Assembly (NCBI RefSeq): GCF_002934625.1
Contig: NZ_PTJD01000008.1
Span: 124,001 to 188,000, forward strand
DNA length: 64,000 bases
Origin: Kineococcus xinjiangensis
GTDB taxonomy: Bacteria > Actinomycetota > Actinomycetes > Actinomycetales > Kineococcaceae
Direction of reading: 5' to 3'
Position numbers and translations under genes: made by a program. Below are positions 42,385 to 49,887 of this stretch, piece by piece. The notes below the pieces were generated by a model. That model worked only from the letters and a program-made list of their open reading frames with translations, did not search any database and had not been told where the DNA came from. Position 1 is the first letter of the stretch. Each line of letters opens with the position of its first letter.

Positions 42385-43368
42385 TCAGCCCCCGACGGCG
42401 CCCGCTCCCCGGGTCCGCCGCTGCGCCCAGTCCACGACGAGCCGCACGACGCGCGGGTCGAGCGGGCCGCGGACCTCCTTGCGGTAGGCGCTGAGGGAGG
42501 CCGGGCCCGGCTGCGGGCGCAGCACGTGGGTGACGTCGGGCACCCGGTGGGCCTCGACGGGCGCGGGGACGAGCGCGGCGATCCGGTCGAGGTCCGCGGC
42601 GTCGACCTGGAGGTCCTTCTCCCCGGTGACGGCCAGGACGGGCACCCGGATGCGGGCGAGGTCGGCGGAGGGGTCGTACGCCATGAACTCCCGGTGCCAC
42701 CGGGCGTTGAAGCGGACGCCGCCGATGCGGGCGACGTCGGTGGTGGTGGCCTTGACGCGGGCGTGGTTCTTGCGGATCTTCGCGGTCAGGTCGGTGCGCA
42801 GGAGGCGCAGCAGGAGCCGCACGGGTGCGGGCAGGGTGGGGCCGAGCTGCTGCGCCTGCCAGATCAGCACGTCCTCGCCGCGGGTGGCGGTGCTGCTGAG
42901 GAGGGCGGCGCCGCAGGTGGGGGCGCCGTCGCCGGCGAGGATGGTGGCGAGCAGGGCGCCCTCGCTGTGCCCGACGAGCAGGACGCGGTCCGGGTCCACG
43001 CCGGGGGCGGCGCGCAGGGCGTCGAGGGCGGCGCGGGCGTCGGCGGCGTTGTCGGAGAAGCCCGCGGCCCGCCAGTCGCCGTCGCTGGCCCCGACGCCGC
43101 GCTTGTCGTAGCGCAGGGTGGCGATGCCGGCGGTGGAGAGGGCGGCGGCCAGTTCGCGGGTGACGCCGAGCCTGGCCCGCCGGTGGTCGGAGTCGCGGTC
43201 GAGGGGTCCGGAGCCGGGGATGAGCAGCGCGGCGGGGTGCGGCCCGGGGCCGGGCGGGACGGTGAGGGTGCCGCTCAGGGTCAGCGCCCCGGAGGGGAAG
43301 GTCAGGGTCGTCTCGGGCACGGGGCTCCTCGGGGGCGTCGGTGCCGGCGGGGCGGCGGGCGTCGTCAC
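42385..43368 (-). CDS. Alpha/beta hydrolase (serine aminopeptidase-like)
   Basis: 327 residues. After a Pro-rich N-terminus: LLIPGSGPLDRDSD (oxyanion region), ATLRYDKRGVGASDGD, nucleophile elbow LVGHSEGALLA, then VLAVTGEKDLQVD with the acidic residue and PDVTHVLRP with the catalytic His. It is probably an esterase acting on small molecules, cytoplasmic. GTG at 43368 follows an excellent promoter (TTGACA, 17 bases, AACCAT) by 7 bases, so it is leaderless. Divergent from an ArsR-like regulator that probably controls it. Confidence 0.85.
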   Translation of the reverse strand: MTTPAAPPAPTPPRSPVPETTLTFPSGALTLSGTLTVPPGPGPHPAALLIPGSGPLDRDSDHRRARLGVTRELAAALSTAGIATLRYDKRGVGASDGDWRAAGFSDNAADARAALDALRAAPGVDPDRVLLVGHSEGALLATILAGDGAPTCGAALLSSTATRGEDVLIWQAQQLGPTLPAPVRLLLRLLRTDLTAKIRKNHARVKATTTDVARIGGVRFNARWHREFMAYDPSADLARIRVPVLAVTGEKDLQVDAADLDRIAALVPAPVEAHRVPDVTHVLRPQPGPASLSAYRKEVRGPLDPRVVRLVVDWAQRRTRGAGAVGG

Positions 43369-43375
43369 GGTTGCG

Positions 43376-43418
43376 ATGGTTCTCGAATGGGAGAATGATG
43401 TCAACTGTGAGAACAGTT
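43376..43418. promoter_or_regulatory. Divergent promoter/operator of the hydrolase and ArsR-like genes
   Basis: On the minus strand TTGACA (43399-43404) and AACCAT (43376-43381) are 17 bases apart. TTCTC-N6-GAGAA (43380-43395) covers the spacer and -10, and AACTGT-GAGA-ACAGTT (43403-43418) touches the -35. GAGAA(C/T) occurs three times. The regulator next door is the likely binder. Confidence 0.55.
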
Positions 43419-43432
43419 AGGGTGGTCCGACC

Positions 43433-44032
43433 GTGAAGCTCGCCGAACTGCTGCTGCACCCGCTGCGGCTGCGCATCGTCCAGGCCTTCCTCGGCGACCG
43501 GACCCTCACCACGGCCGACCTGCGCGCCGAGCTTCCCGAGGCGGCCGCGGCGACGCTCTACCGGCAGGTGGCGCTCCTCGCCGACGCCGGCGTGCTCGAG
43601 GTCTGCGCGCAGCGCCGCGTGCGGGGGACCGTCGAGCGGACCTACCGCCTGCGCACCGGCGCCGCCTCGCTGGAGGCCGCGGACCTCGCCGGCATGAGCG
43701 TGGAGGAGCACCGGCAGGGCTTCCTCGCGTTCACCGCGAGCCTGCTCGCCGACTACGACCGCTACCTCGCGGGCGCGGACCCCGACCCGGGCCGCGACCT
43801 CGTCGGCTACCGGCAGGCGGCGCTGCACCTGTCGGACGAGGAGCTGGGAGACCTCGCGGCGGAGCTGCGCGAGGTCGTGCTCCGCCGCCTGGCCCTGGCC
43901 CCGGCCCCCGGGCGCCGCCGCCGGCTGCTGAGCACCGTGCTCATGCCCGCCGACGTCCCCGCCGACGTCCCCGGCGGTGGCACCGACGCGCAGGACGAGG
44001 ATGCGCCGCCCCCCGAGCCTCCCGGCGCGTGA
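43433..44032 (+). CDS. ArsR-like helix-turn-helix regulator
   Basis: 199 residues. The winged HTH occupies the first ~85 residues: LLLHPLRLRIVQAFLGDRTL, TTADLRAELPEAAAATLYRQ, then VALLADAGVLEV. It is followed by a helical domain (SVEEHRQGFLAFTASLLADY) and an acidic Pro-rich tail. No metal-binding cysteine pair is seen, so it is not a metal sensor. It most likely represses the divergent hydrolase gene. GTG at 43433 lies 9 bases after TAGGGT. Confidence 0.8.
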   Translation: MKLAELLLHPLRLRIVQAFLGDRTLTTADLRAELPEAAAATLYRQVALLADAGVLEVCAQRRVRGTVERTYRLRTGAASLEAADLAGMSVEEHRQGFLAFTASLLADYDRYLAGADPDPGRDLVGYRQAALHLSDEELGDLAAELREVVLRRLALAPAPGRRRRLLSTVLMPADVPADVPGGGTDAQDEDAPPPEPPGA

Positions 44033-44049
44033 CCTGCGACCCTGTGACT

Positions 44050-44658
44050 GTGAGCGACGAGACGCCGCAGCAGAGTGCAGGAACGGTGCTGGCCGGGGAG
44101 CCGGACCGGGCGGAGCCCGCGACGTGGGAGGAGCGGGTGGCCGCCCTGTGGGAGCGCGCCGAGGAGCTGCACGAGGAGGAGGTGCTCGCGGCGGTGGAGG
44201 AGCTCGCCGCCGAGCGTCCCGCCGGCGACCCCCTCGCGCTCTTCGAGCGGGCCGGCGCCCACGACTTCGCCGGGCGCGACGCGGAGGCGGCGCCGCTGTA
44301 CCGGGCCGCGCTCGACGCCGGCCTGGCGGGGGAGCTGCGCGCGCAGGCCCTCGTCCAGCTCGCCGCGTCGCTGCGCGCCGTCGGCCGCCCCGCCGACGCC
44401 CTCGACGTGCTGGGCTCCGAGGGGCCGGGTCCCGAGGTGCTGGACCCCGGGGCCGCCGACGACGCCGGGGACGACGGGTTCGCCGCCGCCTCCGAGGGCA
44501 TCGCCGCGCTCTGCCTGGCCGACCTCGGCCGCGACCGCGAGGGCCTCGTGCGGGCGCTGCTCGCACTCGCCCGCCACGCCGGCCCCTACGGCCCCGCCCT
44601 GGAGGCGTACGGGGCGGAGCTGCGGCAGGCCGGCGCCGAGGAGGTCGACGGCCCGTGA
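44050..44658 (+). CDS. Tetratricopeptide-repeat protein
   Basis: 202 residues. The central part is helical TPR-like (DPLALFERAGAHDFAGRDAE, then AAPLYRAALDAGLAGEL...LVQLAASLRAVGRPADAL) and matches small actinobacterial tetratrico-repeat proteins. An acidic loop (DDAGDDG) splits the repeats. Probably a scaffold; partner unknown. GTG at 44050 is preferred since GACCCT lies 6 bases upstream (leaderless); a GTG at 44029 overlapping the previous stop is possible. The stop overlaps the GNAT start. Confidence 0.75.
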   Translation: MSDETPQQSAGTVLAGEPDRAEPATWEERVAALWERAEELHEEEVLAAVEELAAERPAGDPLALFERAGAHDFAGRDAEAAPLYRAALDAGLAGELRAQALVQLAASLRAVGRPADALDVLGSEGPGPEVLDPGAADDAGDDGFAAASEGIAALCLADLGRDREGLVRALLALARHAGPYGPALEAYGAELRQAGAEEVDGP

Positions 44659-45098
44659 TCGTCAACCTGCGGCGGGCCGCCCCCTCCGACGCCGACGCGG
44701 TGACCCAGGTGCTGCTGCGCTCCCGCGAGGAGTCCGCCCTGGCGGTGGTCCACACCCCGGTGGAGGTGCGCCGGTGGGTGGGGGAGGACCTCATCCCCGG
44801 TCGCTGCACGTGGATCGCCCTGGTGGACGAGCGCATCGTGGGGGTGGCCGCCGTGGAGGACGACTGGCTGGTGCAGCACTACGTCGTCCCGGAGGCCCAG
44901 GAGCACGGGGTGGGCCGCGCGCTGCTGGACGTCGCCAAGGAGCACAGCGCCGGGGCGCTGCAGATCCACCTGTACCAGCGCAACGTGCGCGCGCAGCGCT
45001 TCTACGCCGCGGCCGGTTTCGTGGTGACGGCTGCGGGCAACGGAGAGGCCAACCCGGACGGCGAGCCGGACCTGGTGATGTCCTGGCGGCAGGAGTGA
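44655..45098 (+). CDS. GNAT-family N-acetyltransferase
   Basis: 147 residues. GNAT fold: LRRAAPSDADAVTQVLLRSR, WIALVDERIVGVAAVEDDWL, LVQHYVVPEAQEHGVGRALL (acetyl-CoA loop Q/H-G-V-G-R-A) and NVRAQRFYAAAGF. It transfers acetyl from acetyl-CoA to an unknown amine. GTG at 44655 overlaps the TPR stop as GTGA, so the two genes are coupled; the TPR protein may be its partner (inference). Confidence 0.87.
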   Translation: MIVNLRRAAPSDADAVTQVLLRSREESALAVVHTPVEVRRWVGEDLIPGRCTWIALVDERIVGVAAVEDDWLVQHYVVPEAQEHGVGRALLDVAKEHSAGALQIHLYQRNVRAQRFYAAAGFVVTAAGNGEANPDGEPDLVMSWRQE

Positions 45099-45181
45099 CA
45101 CTGAGGGCCCGCACTCCCCGGGGGGCGTGAGGCCGCCCCGGGGTGGATGCTGGGGGCGAAAGCCGGAGAAGGGGGCGGACG

Positions 45182-46381
45182 GTGGGCGACAGCCGGCCCG
45201 AGGACCCGCACGCGGTCGTGCTGGAGATGCTGAACCGTGCCCACACCCTGCCGCCGTGGCTGCTGGCCACGTGGGTGGAGCGGTACTCCCACCGCATCGG
45301 CGCCACGTCCGTGCGCATCTACCTCAACGACTACGAGCAGCGCGCGCTGATGCCGCTGACCGTCTCCGGGGAGGCGCCGGACGCCGTCCGCCCGGTGCCC
45401 GTCGACGGCACGCCCGCCGGCCGGGCCTTCGCGCACACCGAGCAGGTCGAGGCGCTGACCCCCGGCGACGGCCGGCTGTGGACGCCGATGATCGACGGCG
45501 CCGACCGGCTCGGAGTCGTGGAGCTGGGCTTCCCGGAGGTCGACGAGGACACCCGTGAGCTGGCCCGGCGCTTCACGGACGTCGTCACCGTCCTCCTGAT
45601 CAGCAAGGGCGGGCACACGGACGTCTACTTCCGCGCGCGCCGCAACCGCGCCATGACCCTGCCCGCGGAGATGCAGTGGCACCTGCTGCCGCCGCTGACC
45701 GTGGTCGATCCGCGCGTGGCCCTCACCGGGGTCGTCGAGCCGAGCTACGAGGTGGGCGGGGACGCCTTCGACTACGCCATCAACCACGGCACCGCCCACC
45801 TCGCCATCTTCGACGCGATGGGCCACGGGCTGAGCGCGAGCGTGATGTCGGCCGTGGCGGTCGGCGCCTACCGCCACGCCCGGCGGGCGGGGGTGCCCGT
45901 GGAGAAGATGTACTCCCTCATCGACGCCGAGTTCTCCCGGGAGTTCGGAGCGGAGCGGTTCGTCACGGCGCAGCTCGCCGACCTGGACCTGGCCACCGGC
46001 TGCCTGCGCCTCGTCAACGCCGGGCACCCCGCGCCGCTGCTGGTGCGCGGCTCGCGGGTGGTGGACCGGCTCTCCGGCCCCGCGACGCTCCCCATCGGCC
46101 TCGGCGGGACGGAACCGGACGCCACCGTCTGGGACCTGCAGCCGGGGGACATGGTGCTGCTCTACACCGACGGGGTCGTCGAGGCGCGCCGCCACGGCGA
46201 CGAGTTCGGCGAGGAGCGCTTCGTCGACCTCGTGGAGCAGGAGGTGCGGACGGGCCTGCCGCTGCCGGAGGTGCTGCGCCGCATCAACCTCGCGGCCCTG
46301 GACTGGGCGGGGTCGGAACTGCGGGACGACGCGACGATGCTGCTGGTCGAGTGGCGCTCCCCGGACCTGCCCCCGTACTGA
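45182..46381 (+). CDS. PP2C-family SpoIIE-type serine phosphatase with GAF-like sensor
   Basis: 399 residues. Residues ~20-145 look like a GAF-type sensor (VRIYLNDYEQRALMPL). The SpoIIE/RsbU phosphatase domain follows: LPAEMQWHLLPPLTV, GGDAFDYAIN (metal Asp), FDAMGHGLSASVMSA, NAGHPAPLLV, VLLYTDGVVEARR, RDDATMLLVEW. Such proteins dephosphorylate anti-sigma antagonists or similar proteins. AGGGGG lies 6 bases before GTG 45182. No sigma or anti-sigma gene adjoins, so the target is elsewhere. Confidence 0.88.
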   Translation: MGDSRPEDPHAVVLEMLNRAHTLPPWLLATWVERYSHRIGATSVRIYLNDYEQRALMPLTVSGEAPDAVRPVPVDGTPAGRAFAHTEQVEALTPGDGRLWTPMIDGADRLGVVELGFPEVDEDTRELARRFTDVVTVLLISKGGHTDVYFRARRNRAMTLPAEMQWHLLPPLTVVDPRVALTGVVEPSYEVGGDAFDYAINHGTAHLAIFDAMGHGLSASVMSAVAVGAYRHARRAGVPVEKMYSLIDAEFSREFGAERFVTAQLADLDLATGCLRLVNAGHPAPLLVRGSRVVDRLSGPATLPIGLGGTEPDATVWDLQPGDMVLLYTDGVVEARRHGDEFGEERFVDLVEQEVRTGLPLPEVLRRINLAALDWAGSELRDDATMLLVEWRSPDLPPY

Positions 46382-46411
46382 CCCGCCCCTGCCCGCCCGC
46401 GGGTCGGCCTC

Positions 46412-47134
46412 CTACCGGGCCGCCGCCAGCAGGATCCGGGCGAGGTCCTCCGGCCGCGACAGCATCGGCCAGTGCCCCGTGGGCAGGTCCACGTAGGTGG
46501 CGTCGAGGCCGCGCAGCTCGGTGAAGTACGGGTGCCCCGACGCGACGAGCTCCTCGACCTCCTCCGCGGGGAAGACGGAGCACACCACGGTCACGGGGAC
46601 CTGCCTGCGGCGGGGATCGCGCAGGTGCAGGACGTCGCGGGCCACACCCGCGGGCTGCGGCAGCGCGCGGGCTCGGAACTCCGCCAGGTCGGCGTCGGTG
46701 AGGCCGTCGGTGGCGGCGCCGCTCTCGGCCAGCTCCGCCCACGACGGCAGGGGGATCTCGGTCAGCTCCGCGGGCACGTCGGCGTCGAAGGCGCTGCCGT
46801 CGGGCATGGGGCCGCTGTCGACGTACACCGCCCGGTGCACGAGCTCCGGGACCCGGTCGGTGGCCCCGTACACCGGGCGCCCGGCGCCGCTGTGGCCGAC
46901 GAGGACGCCTCCGCCGGTGGAGCGCAGGGCCTCGACGACGGCCTCGACGTGGTCCTCCAGCCCGATGCGGGAGCGGTCCTCGCCGGCGGAGCCCAGGCCG
47001 GGCAGGTCGACGCGCGCGACGGGATGCCCGGCGGCTTCGAGGTGCGGGGCGACGCGGTCCCACGCCCAGCCGCCGAGCCAGAACCCCGGGACGAGGACGA
47101 AGGGGACAGCGGTTCCGCTCTGCGCACTGGTCAT
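46412..47134 (-). CDS. Alpha/beta hydrolase (esterase, methyl-esterase-like)
   Basis: 240 residues. VLVPGFWLGGWAWDRV (oxyanion hole), VLVGHSGAGRPVYG nucleophile elbow with Ser, and TGHWPMLSRPEDLARIL with the catalytic His are clear. The shape resembles plant salicylate/methyl-jasmonate esterase-type hydrolases found widely in actinobacteria. Cytoplasmic. The substrate is unknown. ATG at 47134 has GGAGGAGG 8 bases upstream. Confidence 0.85.
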   Translation of the reverse strand: MTSAQSGTAVPFVLVPGFWLGGWAWDRVAPHLEAAGHPVARVDLPGLGSAGEDRSRIGLEDHVEAVVEALRSTGGGVLVGHSGAGRPVYGATDRVPELVHRAVYVDSGPMPDGSAFDADVPAELTEIPLPSWAELAESGAATDGLTDADLAEFRARALPQPAGVARDVLHLRDPRRRQVPVTVVCSVFPAEEVEELVASGHPYFTELRGLDATYVDLPTGHWPMLSRPEDLARILLAAAR

Positions 47135-47204
47135 GGCCCGAGCCTCCTCCCCACCTCGGACAGCTCCACTGGCAGCCGGTCCCGGGCGCTGGAACGCTGG
47201 GCGC

Positions 47205-47345
47205 ATGACCTCCGTCCCGGACTTCTCGCAGGCCACCGCCGCCGCCGCCGTCGAGCGCGTCACGCCGGAGGGGGGCGAGCCGATCACCGCCGCCGACGCC
47301 GAGGCGGGTGCGGCCGGTCTCGCGGCCGACGACCAGCAGGACTGA
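47205..47345 (+). CDS. Small acidic protein (46 aa)
   Basis: 46 codons, MTSVPDFSQATAAAAVERVT at the start and LAADDQQD at the end. Third codon positions are almost all G or C, as in real genes here. ATG lies 6 bases after AACGCT, consistent with a leaderless mRNA. Acidic, Ala-rich, no cysteines, no membrane helix. No family recognised. Divergent from the esterase gene. Confidence 0.5.
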   Translation: MTSVPDFSQATAAAAVERVTPEGGEPITAADAEAGAAGLAADDQQD

Positions 47346-47354
47346 TCCCGCCTC

Positions 47355-47422
47355 GGTGATCCCCGCTCCGTCGACGGGTGCGACGCCGCACCGTCGTTCC
47401 CGTCGAGGAGCTGCGGATCACG
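47355..47422. repeat. Degenerate copy of a palindromic element; terminator of the LacI gene
   Basis: Left half 47355-47384 matches the left arm of the perfect palindrome at 49778 at 26 of 30 positions; right half 47393-47422 matches its right arm at about 21 of 30. The two halves still pair in part. It overlaps the last codon of the LacI gene and should terminate it. Confidence 0.6.
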
Positions 47423-48437
47423 CGCGCGGGGGTGCCGTGCTCTCCCGGACGACCAGGCTCGTGGCCAGTTCCACCCGGGGGTTGTCCGCGGTCTCGCCGG
47501 CGGCCATCGCCAGCACGGTGCGGGCGGCCAGCGCTCCCATCTCCGCCAGCGGCTGCCGCACGGTCGTCAGCGGCGGGGACGCCCAGGCCGCCAGCGCCAG
47601 GTCGTCGAAGCCGACGATGCTGACGTCGTCGGGCACGCGCAGCCCGCTGCGGCGGACGGCCTCGTACACCCCGAGGGCCATCTGGTCGCTGGCGGCGAAG
47701 ACGGCCGTGGGCGGCTGCGGCAGCGCCAGCAGCTCGGCCCCGAGGCGGTAGCCGGACTCCTGGTAGAAGTCGCCCTCCCGCACGAGGTCGGGGTCGAGTT
47801 CGAGCCCGGCCGACTCCAGCCCCGCCCGGTAGCCGTCCAGGCGGGCGCGGCTGCACAGCAGGCCGCGCGGGCCGCCGACGAGGGCGATGCGCCGGTGCCC
47901 GAGCTCCACGAGGTGCTCCGTGGCCGCGAGACCGCCCGCCCAGTTCGTCGCGCCCACGGTCGGCACGTCGTAGGGCGGGACGCCCGCCGGGTCGACGACC
48001 ACCACCGGCACGGCGAGCTGGCGCAGTTCCTCGGTGAGGGGCGGGTCGAGGTCGGAGGTGACGAGGATGACGCCGTCGCCGCCGCGGGCCTGGAGGTTGG
48101 ACAGCCACTGCCGCGCCGAGTCCGAGGTGCGGTGGACGGCGGAGACGACCGTCCCGGCGCCGGCGGCGTGCGCCACGTCCTCCACGCCGCGCAGGATCTC
48201 CACGGCCCACGGGGAGTCCAGGTCGTTGAAGACGAGGTCGAGCAGTCCCGCGCGGGTGCTGCGGGCCCGGGGCGGCGGGCGGTAGCCGTGCTCGCGCAGC
48301 AGCGCCTCGACGCGCTCGCGGGTGGCGGCTGCGACGTCGCCGCGGCCGTTGACGACGCGGGAGACGGTGGGCACGGAGACCCCGGCGGCGCGAGCGATCT
48401 CGGTGATCGTGACGCTGCGCCCGCGGACGTCGGACAT
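47418..48437 (-). CDS. LacI-family transcriptional regulator (xylan or xylo-oligosaccharide type)
   Basis: 339 residues. N-terminal HTH: VTITEIARAAGVSVPTVSRV followed by VNGRGDV; hinge helix region TRAGLLDLVFND. Then the periplasmic-binding-protein-like sensor: VPVVVVDPAGVPPYDVPTVG, HRRIALVGGP, VFAASDQMALG, VSIVGFDDLALAAWASPPLT. ATG at 48437 lies 6 bases after TAGGCT (leaderless). Directly downstream of the xylanase gene, it likely represses it through the TTCCGGAA sites at 49702-49720 and releases them on binding a xylose-type ligand (inference). Confidence 0.88.
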   Translation of the reverse strand: MSDVRGRSVTITEIARAAGVSVPTVSRVVNGRGDVAAATRERVEALLREHGYRPPPRARSTRAGLLDLVFNDLDSPWAVEILRGVEDVAHAAGAGTVVSAVHRTSDSARQWLSNLQARGGDGVILVTSDLDPPLTEELRQLAVPVVVVDPAGVPPYDVPTVGATNWAGGLAATEHLVELGHRRIALVGGPRGLLCSRARLDGYRAGLESAGLELDPDLVREGDFYQESGYRLGAELLALPQPPTAVFAASDQMALGVYEAVRRSGLRVPDDVSIVGFDDLALAAWASPPLTTVRQPLAEMGALAARTVLAMAAGETADNPRVELATSLVVRESTAPPRA

Positions 48438-48504
48438 GCCGTCAGCCTAGGGGGCGGGTGGGCGCCGCGACCGCGCCCACCCGCCCCGTTGCAGGGCCTC
48501 CTGC

Positions 48505-49674
48505 TCAGCCCCGGACCGTGCGGCCGCTCGCGGCGGCGAGGGTGTCGCGCAGCGCGTGGTAGGCGGGCTTGCGCTCGAGGTCTGCGGTCATGATCGTGGC
48601 GTGGCCCTCGCCGGAGAAGAAGACGGGGACCCAGGAGTACTCGTCGGTGAACCCCCAGACGGTGAAGGAGTTGCAGTCCTCGACGGCGAGGCAGGCCTCG
48701 AGGGCGCGGCGGTAGTCGCTGGCCTGGCGCTGCTCCTGGGCCGCGGTGGGCTGCTGGCCCTGCGGCACGTCCATGCGGACGTCGATCTCGGTGACGGCGG
48801 TCTCGAGGCCGAGGTCGTCGAAGCGCTGCAGGTTGGCCTGCAGGTCGCCGGGGAAGCCGTAGCGGGTGCTGAGGTGCCCCTGGACGGAGAAGCCGTGGAC
48901 GGGCACGCCCTGGGCGAGGAGGTCCTGGACGAGGGCGTAGTAGGCGTCGCTCTTGGCGTTGAGGCCCTCCACGCCGTAGTCGTTGACGAAGAGCTTCGCC
49001 TTCGGGTCGGCCTCGTGGGCCCAGCGGAAGGCGTCGGCGATGATGCCGGGGCCGAGTTCGCGGATCCAGATGTTGTCCGTGGTGCGCAGCGTGCCGTCGC
49101 CGTTGAAGATCTCGTTGGCGACGTCCCACTGGTCGATCCGTCCCGCGTAGCGGCCGACGACGGTGGTGATGTGCTCCTTGAGGATGGCGCGCAGCTCCTC
49201 GGCGGTGAAGTCGCCCTGCTCCAGCCACTCGGGGTTCTGGCTGTGCCACAGCAGGGTGTGGCCGCGGACGTCCTGCTTGTTGCGCTCGGCGAACTCGACG
49301 ACGGCGTCGGCGGGGCCGAAGTTCCACACGTCGCGCTCGGGCCGGAGGAACTCCCACTTCATCTGGTTCTCGGGGGAGAGGGAGCTGAACTCCGCGGCGA
49401 GGACGCGCCGGTACTCCTGGTCGGAGGTGAAGGGGTCGGGGTAGGGCTGGGCGAGGTGGTGGCCGCCGCCGGCGACGGCGGTGCCGATGACGAGGTCCTT
49501 CGGCGCGACCCAGCGGAGGGTGTCCTTCTTGGCCTGCCCGGGCGGGCGGGCGTCGGCGCCGGGGTGGGCGGGGGTGGGTGCCGCGCCGGCGGGCATCGCC
49601 GCGGCGAGGAGGAGGGGGGCGGCGGCCAGTCCGACGAGGGCGCGGGCGGCGTGGCGGCTGAGGGGGGTGCGCAT
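48505..49674 (-). CDS. Secreted endo-1,4-beta-xylanase, GH10
   Basis: 389 residues. A signal peptide (RHAARALVGLAAAPLLLAAA, cut near GAAPTPA) precedes a single GH10 barrel: FSSLSPENQMKWEFLRPERD, GHTLLWHSQNPEW, acid/base Glu ~188 in WDVANEIF, nucleophile Glu ~295 in VTEIDVRM, and FTVWGFTDEYSWVP. No carbohydrate-binding module. It hydrolyses xylan outside the cell. AGGAG lies 5-8 bases before the ATG. Its promoter carries two TTCCGGAA boxes. Confidence 0.94.
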   Translation of the reverse strand: MRTPLSRHAARALVGLAAAPLLLAAAMPAGAAPTPAHPGADARPPGQAKKDTLRWVAPKDLVIGTAVAGGGHHLAQPYPDPFTSDQEYRRVLAAEFSSLSPENQMKWEFLRPERDVWNFGPADAVVEFAERNKQDVRGHTLLWHSQNPEWLEQGDFTAEELRAILKEHITTVVGRYAGRIDQWDVANEIFNGDGTLRTTDNIWIRELGPGIIADAFRWAHEADPKAKLFVNDYGVEGLNAKSDAYYALVQDLLAQGVPVHGFSVQGHLSTRYGFPGDLQANLQRFDDLGLETAVTEIDVRMDVPQGQQPTAAQEQRQASDYRRALEACLAVEDCNSFTVWGFTDEYSWVPVFFSGEGHATIMTADLERKPAYHALRDTLAAASGRTVRG

Positions 49675-49701
49675 TCCGGCTCCTGAGGGCTCCGTTGCCA
49701 G

Positions 49702-49720
49702 TTCCGGAAGACTTCCGGAA
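49702..49720. promoter_or_regulatory. Tandem TTCCGGAA operator of the xylanase gene
   Basis: Two perfect 8-bp palindromes TTCCGGAA at 49702-49709 and 49713-49720, 11 bases apart (one helical turn), 28-46 bases upstream of the xylanase ATG. The adjacent LacI protein is the likely ligand-controlled binder. Confidence 0.55.
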
Positions 49721-49777
49721 GAGTTGCGGGAACCGTAGGTCCGTCCTGCCGGGCCGTCAAGTGCCGCCCCGGCCAGG

Positions 49778-49845
49778 GGTGATCCCCGCCCTCTCGACGG
49801 ATGCGACGGTCCCGTGTCGCATCCGTCGAGAGGGCGGGGATCACC
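49778..49845. terminator. Perfect 30-bp palindromic element / terminator
   Basis: Arms 49778-49807 and 49816-49845 are exact complements over 30 bp with an 8-base loop. It lies after the leftward DHA2 exporter gene and before the xylanase promoter. A diverged copy lies at 47355-47422, so this is a mobile-type palindromic repeat also serving as terminator. Confidence 0.8.
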
Positions 49846-49887
49846 GGCGGTGGCTCGGTCGGCCCGACCGGCCCGGCGCGCCGCGGG

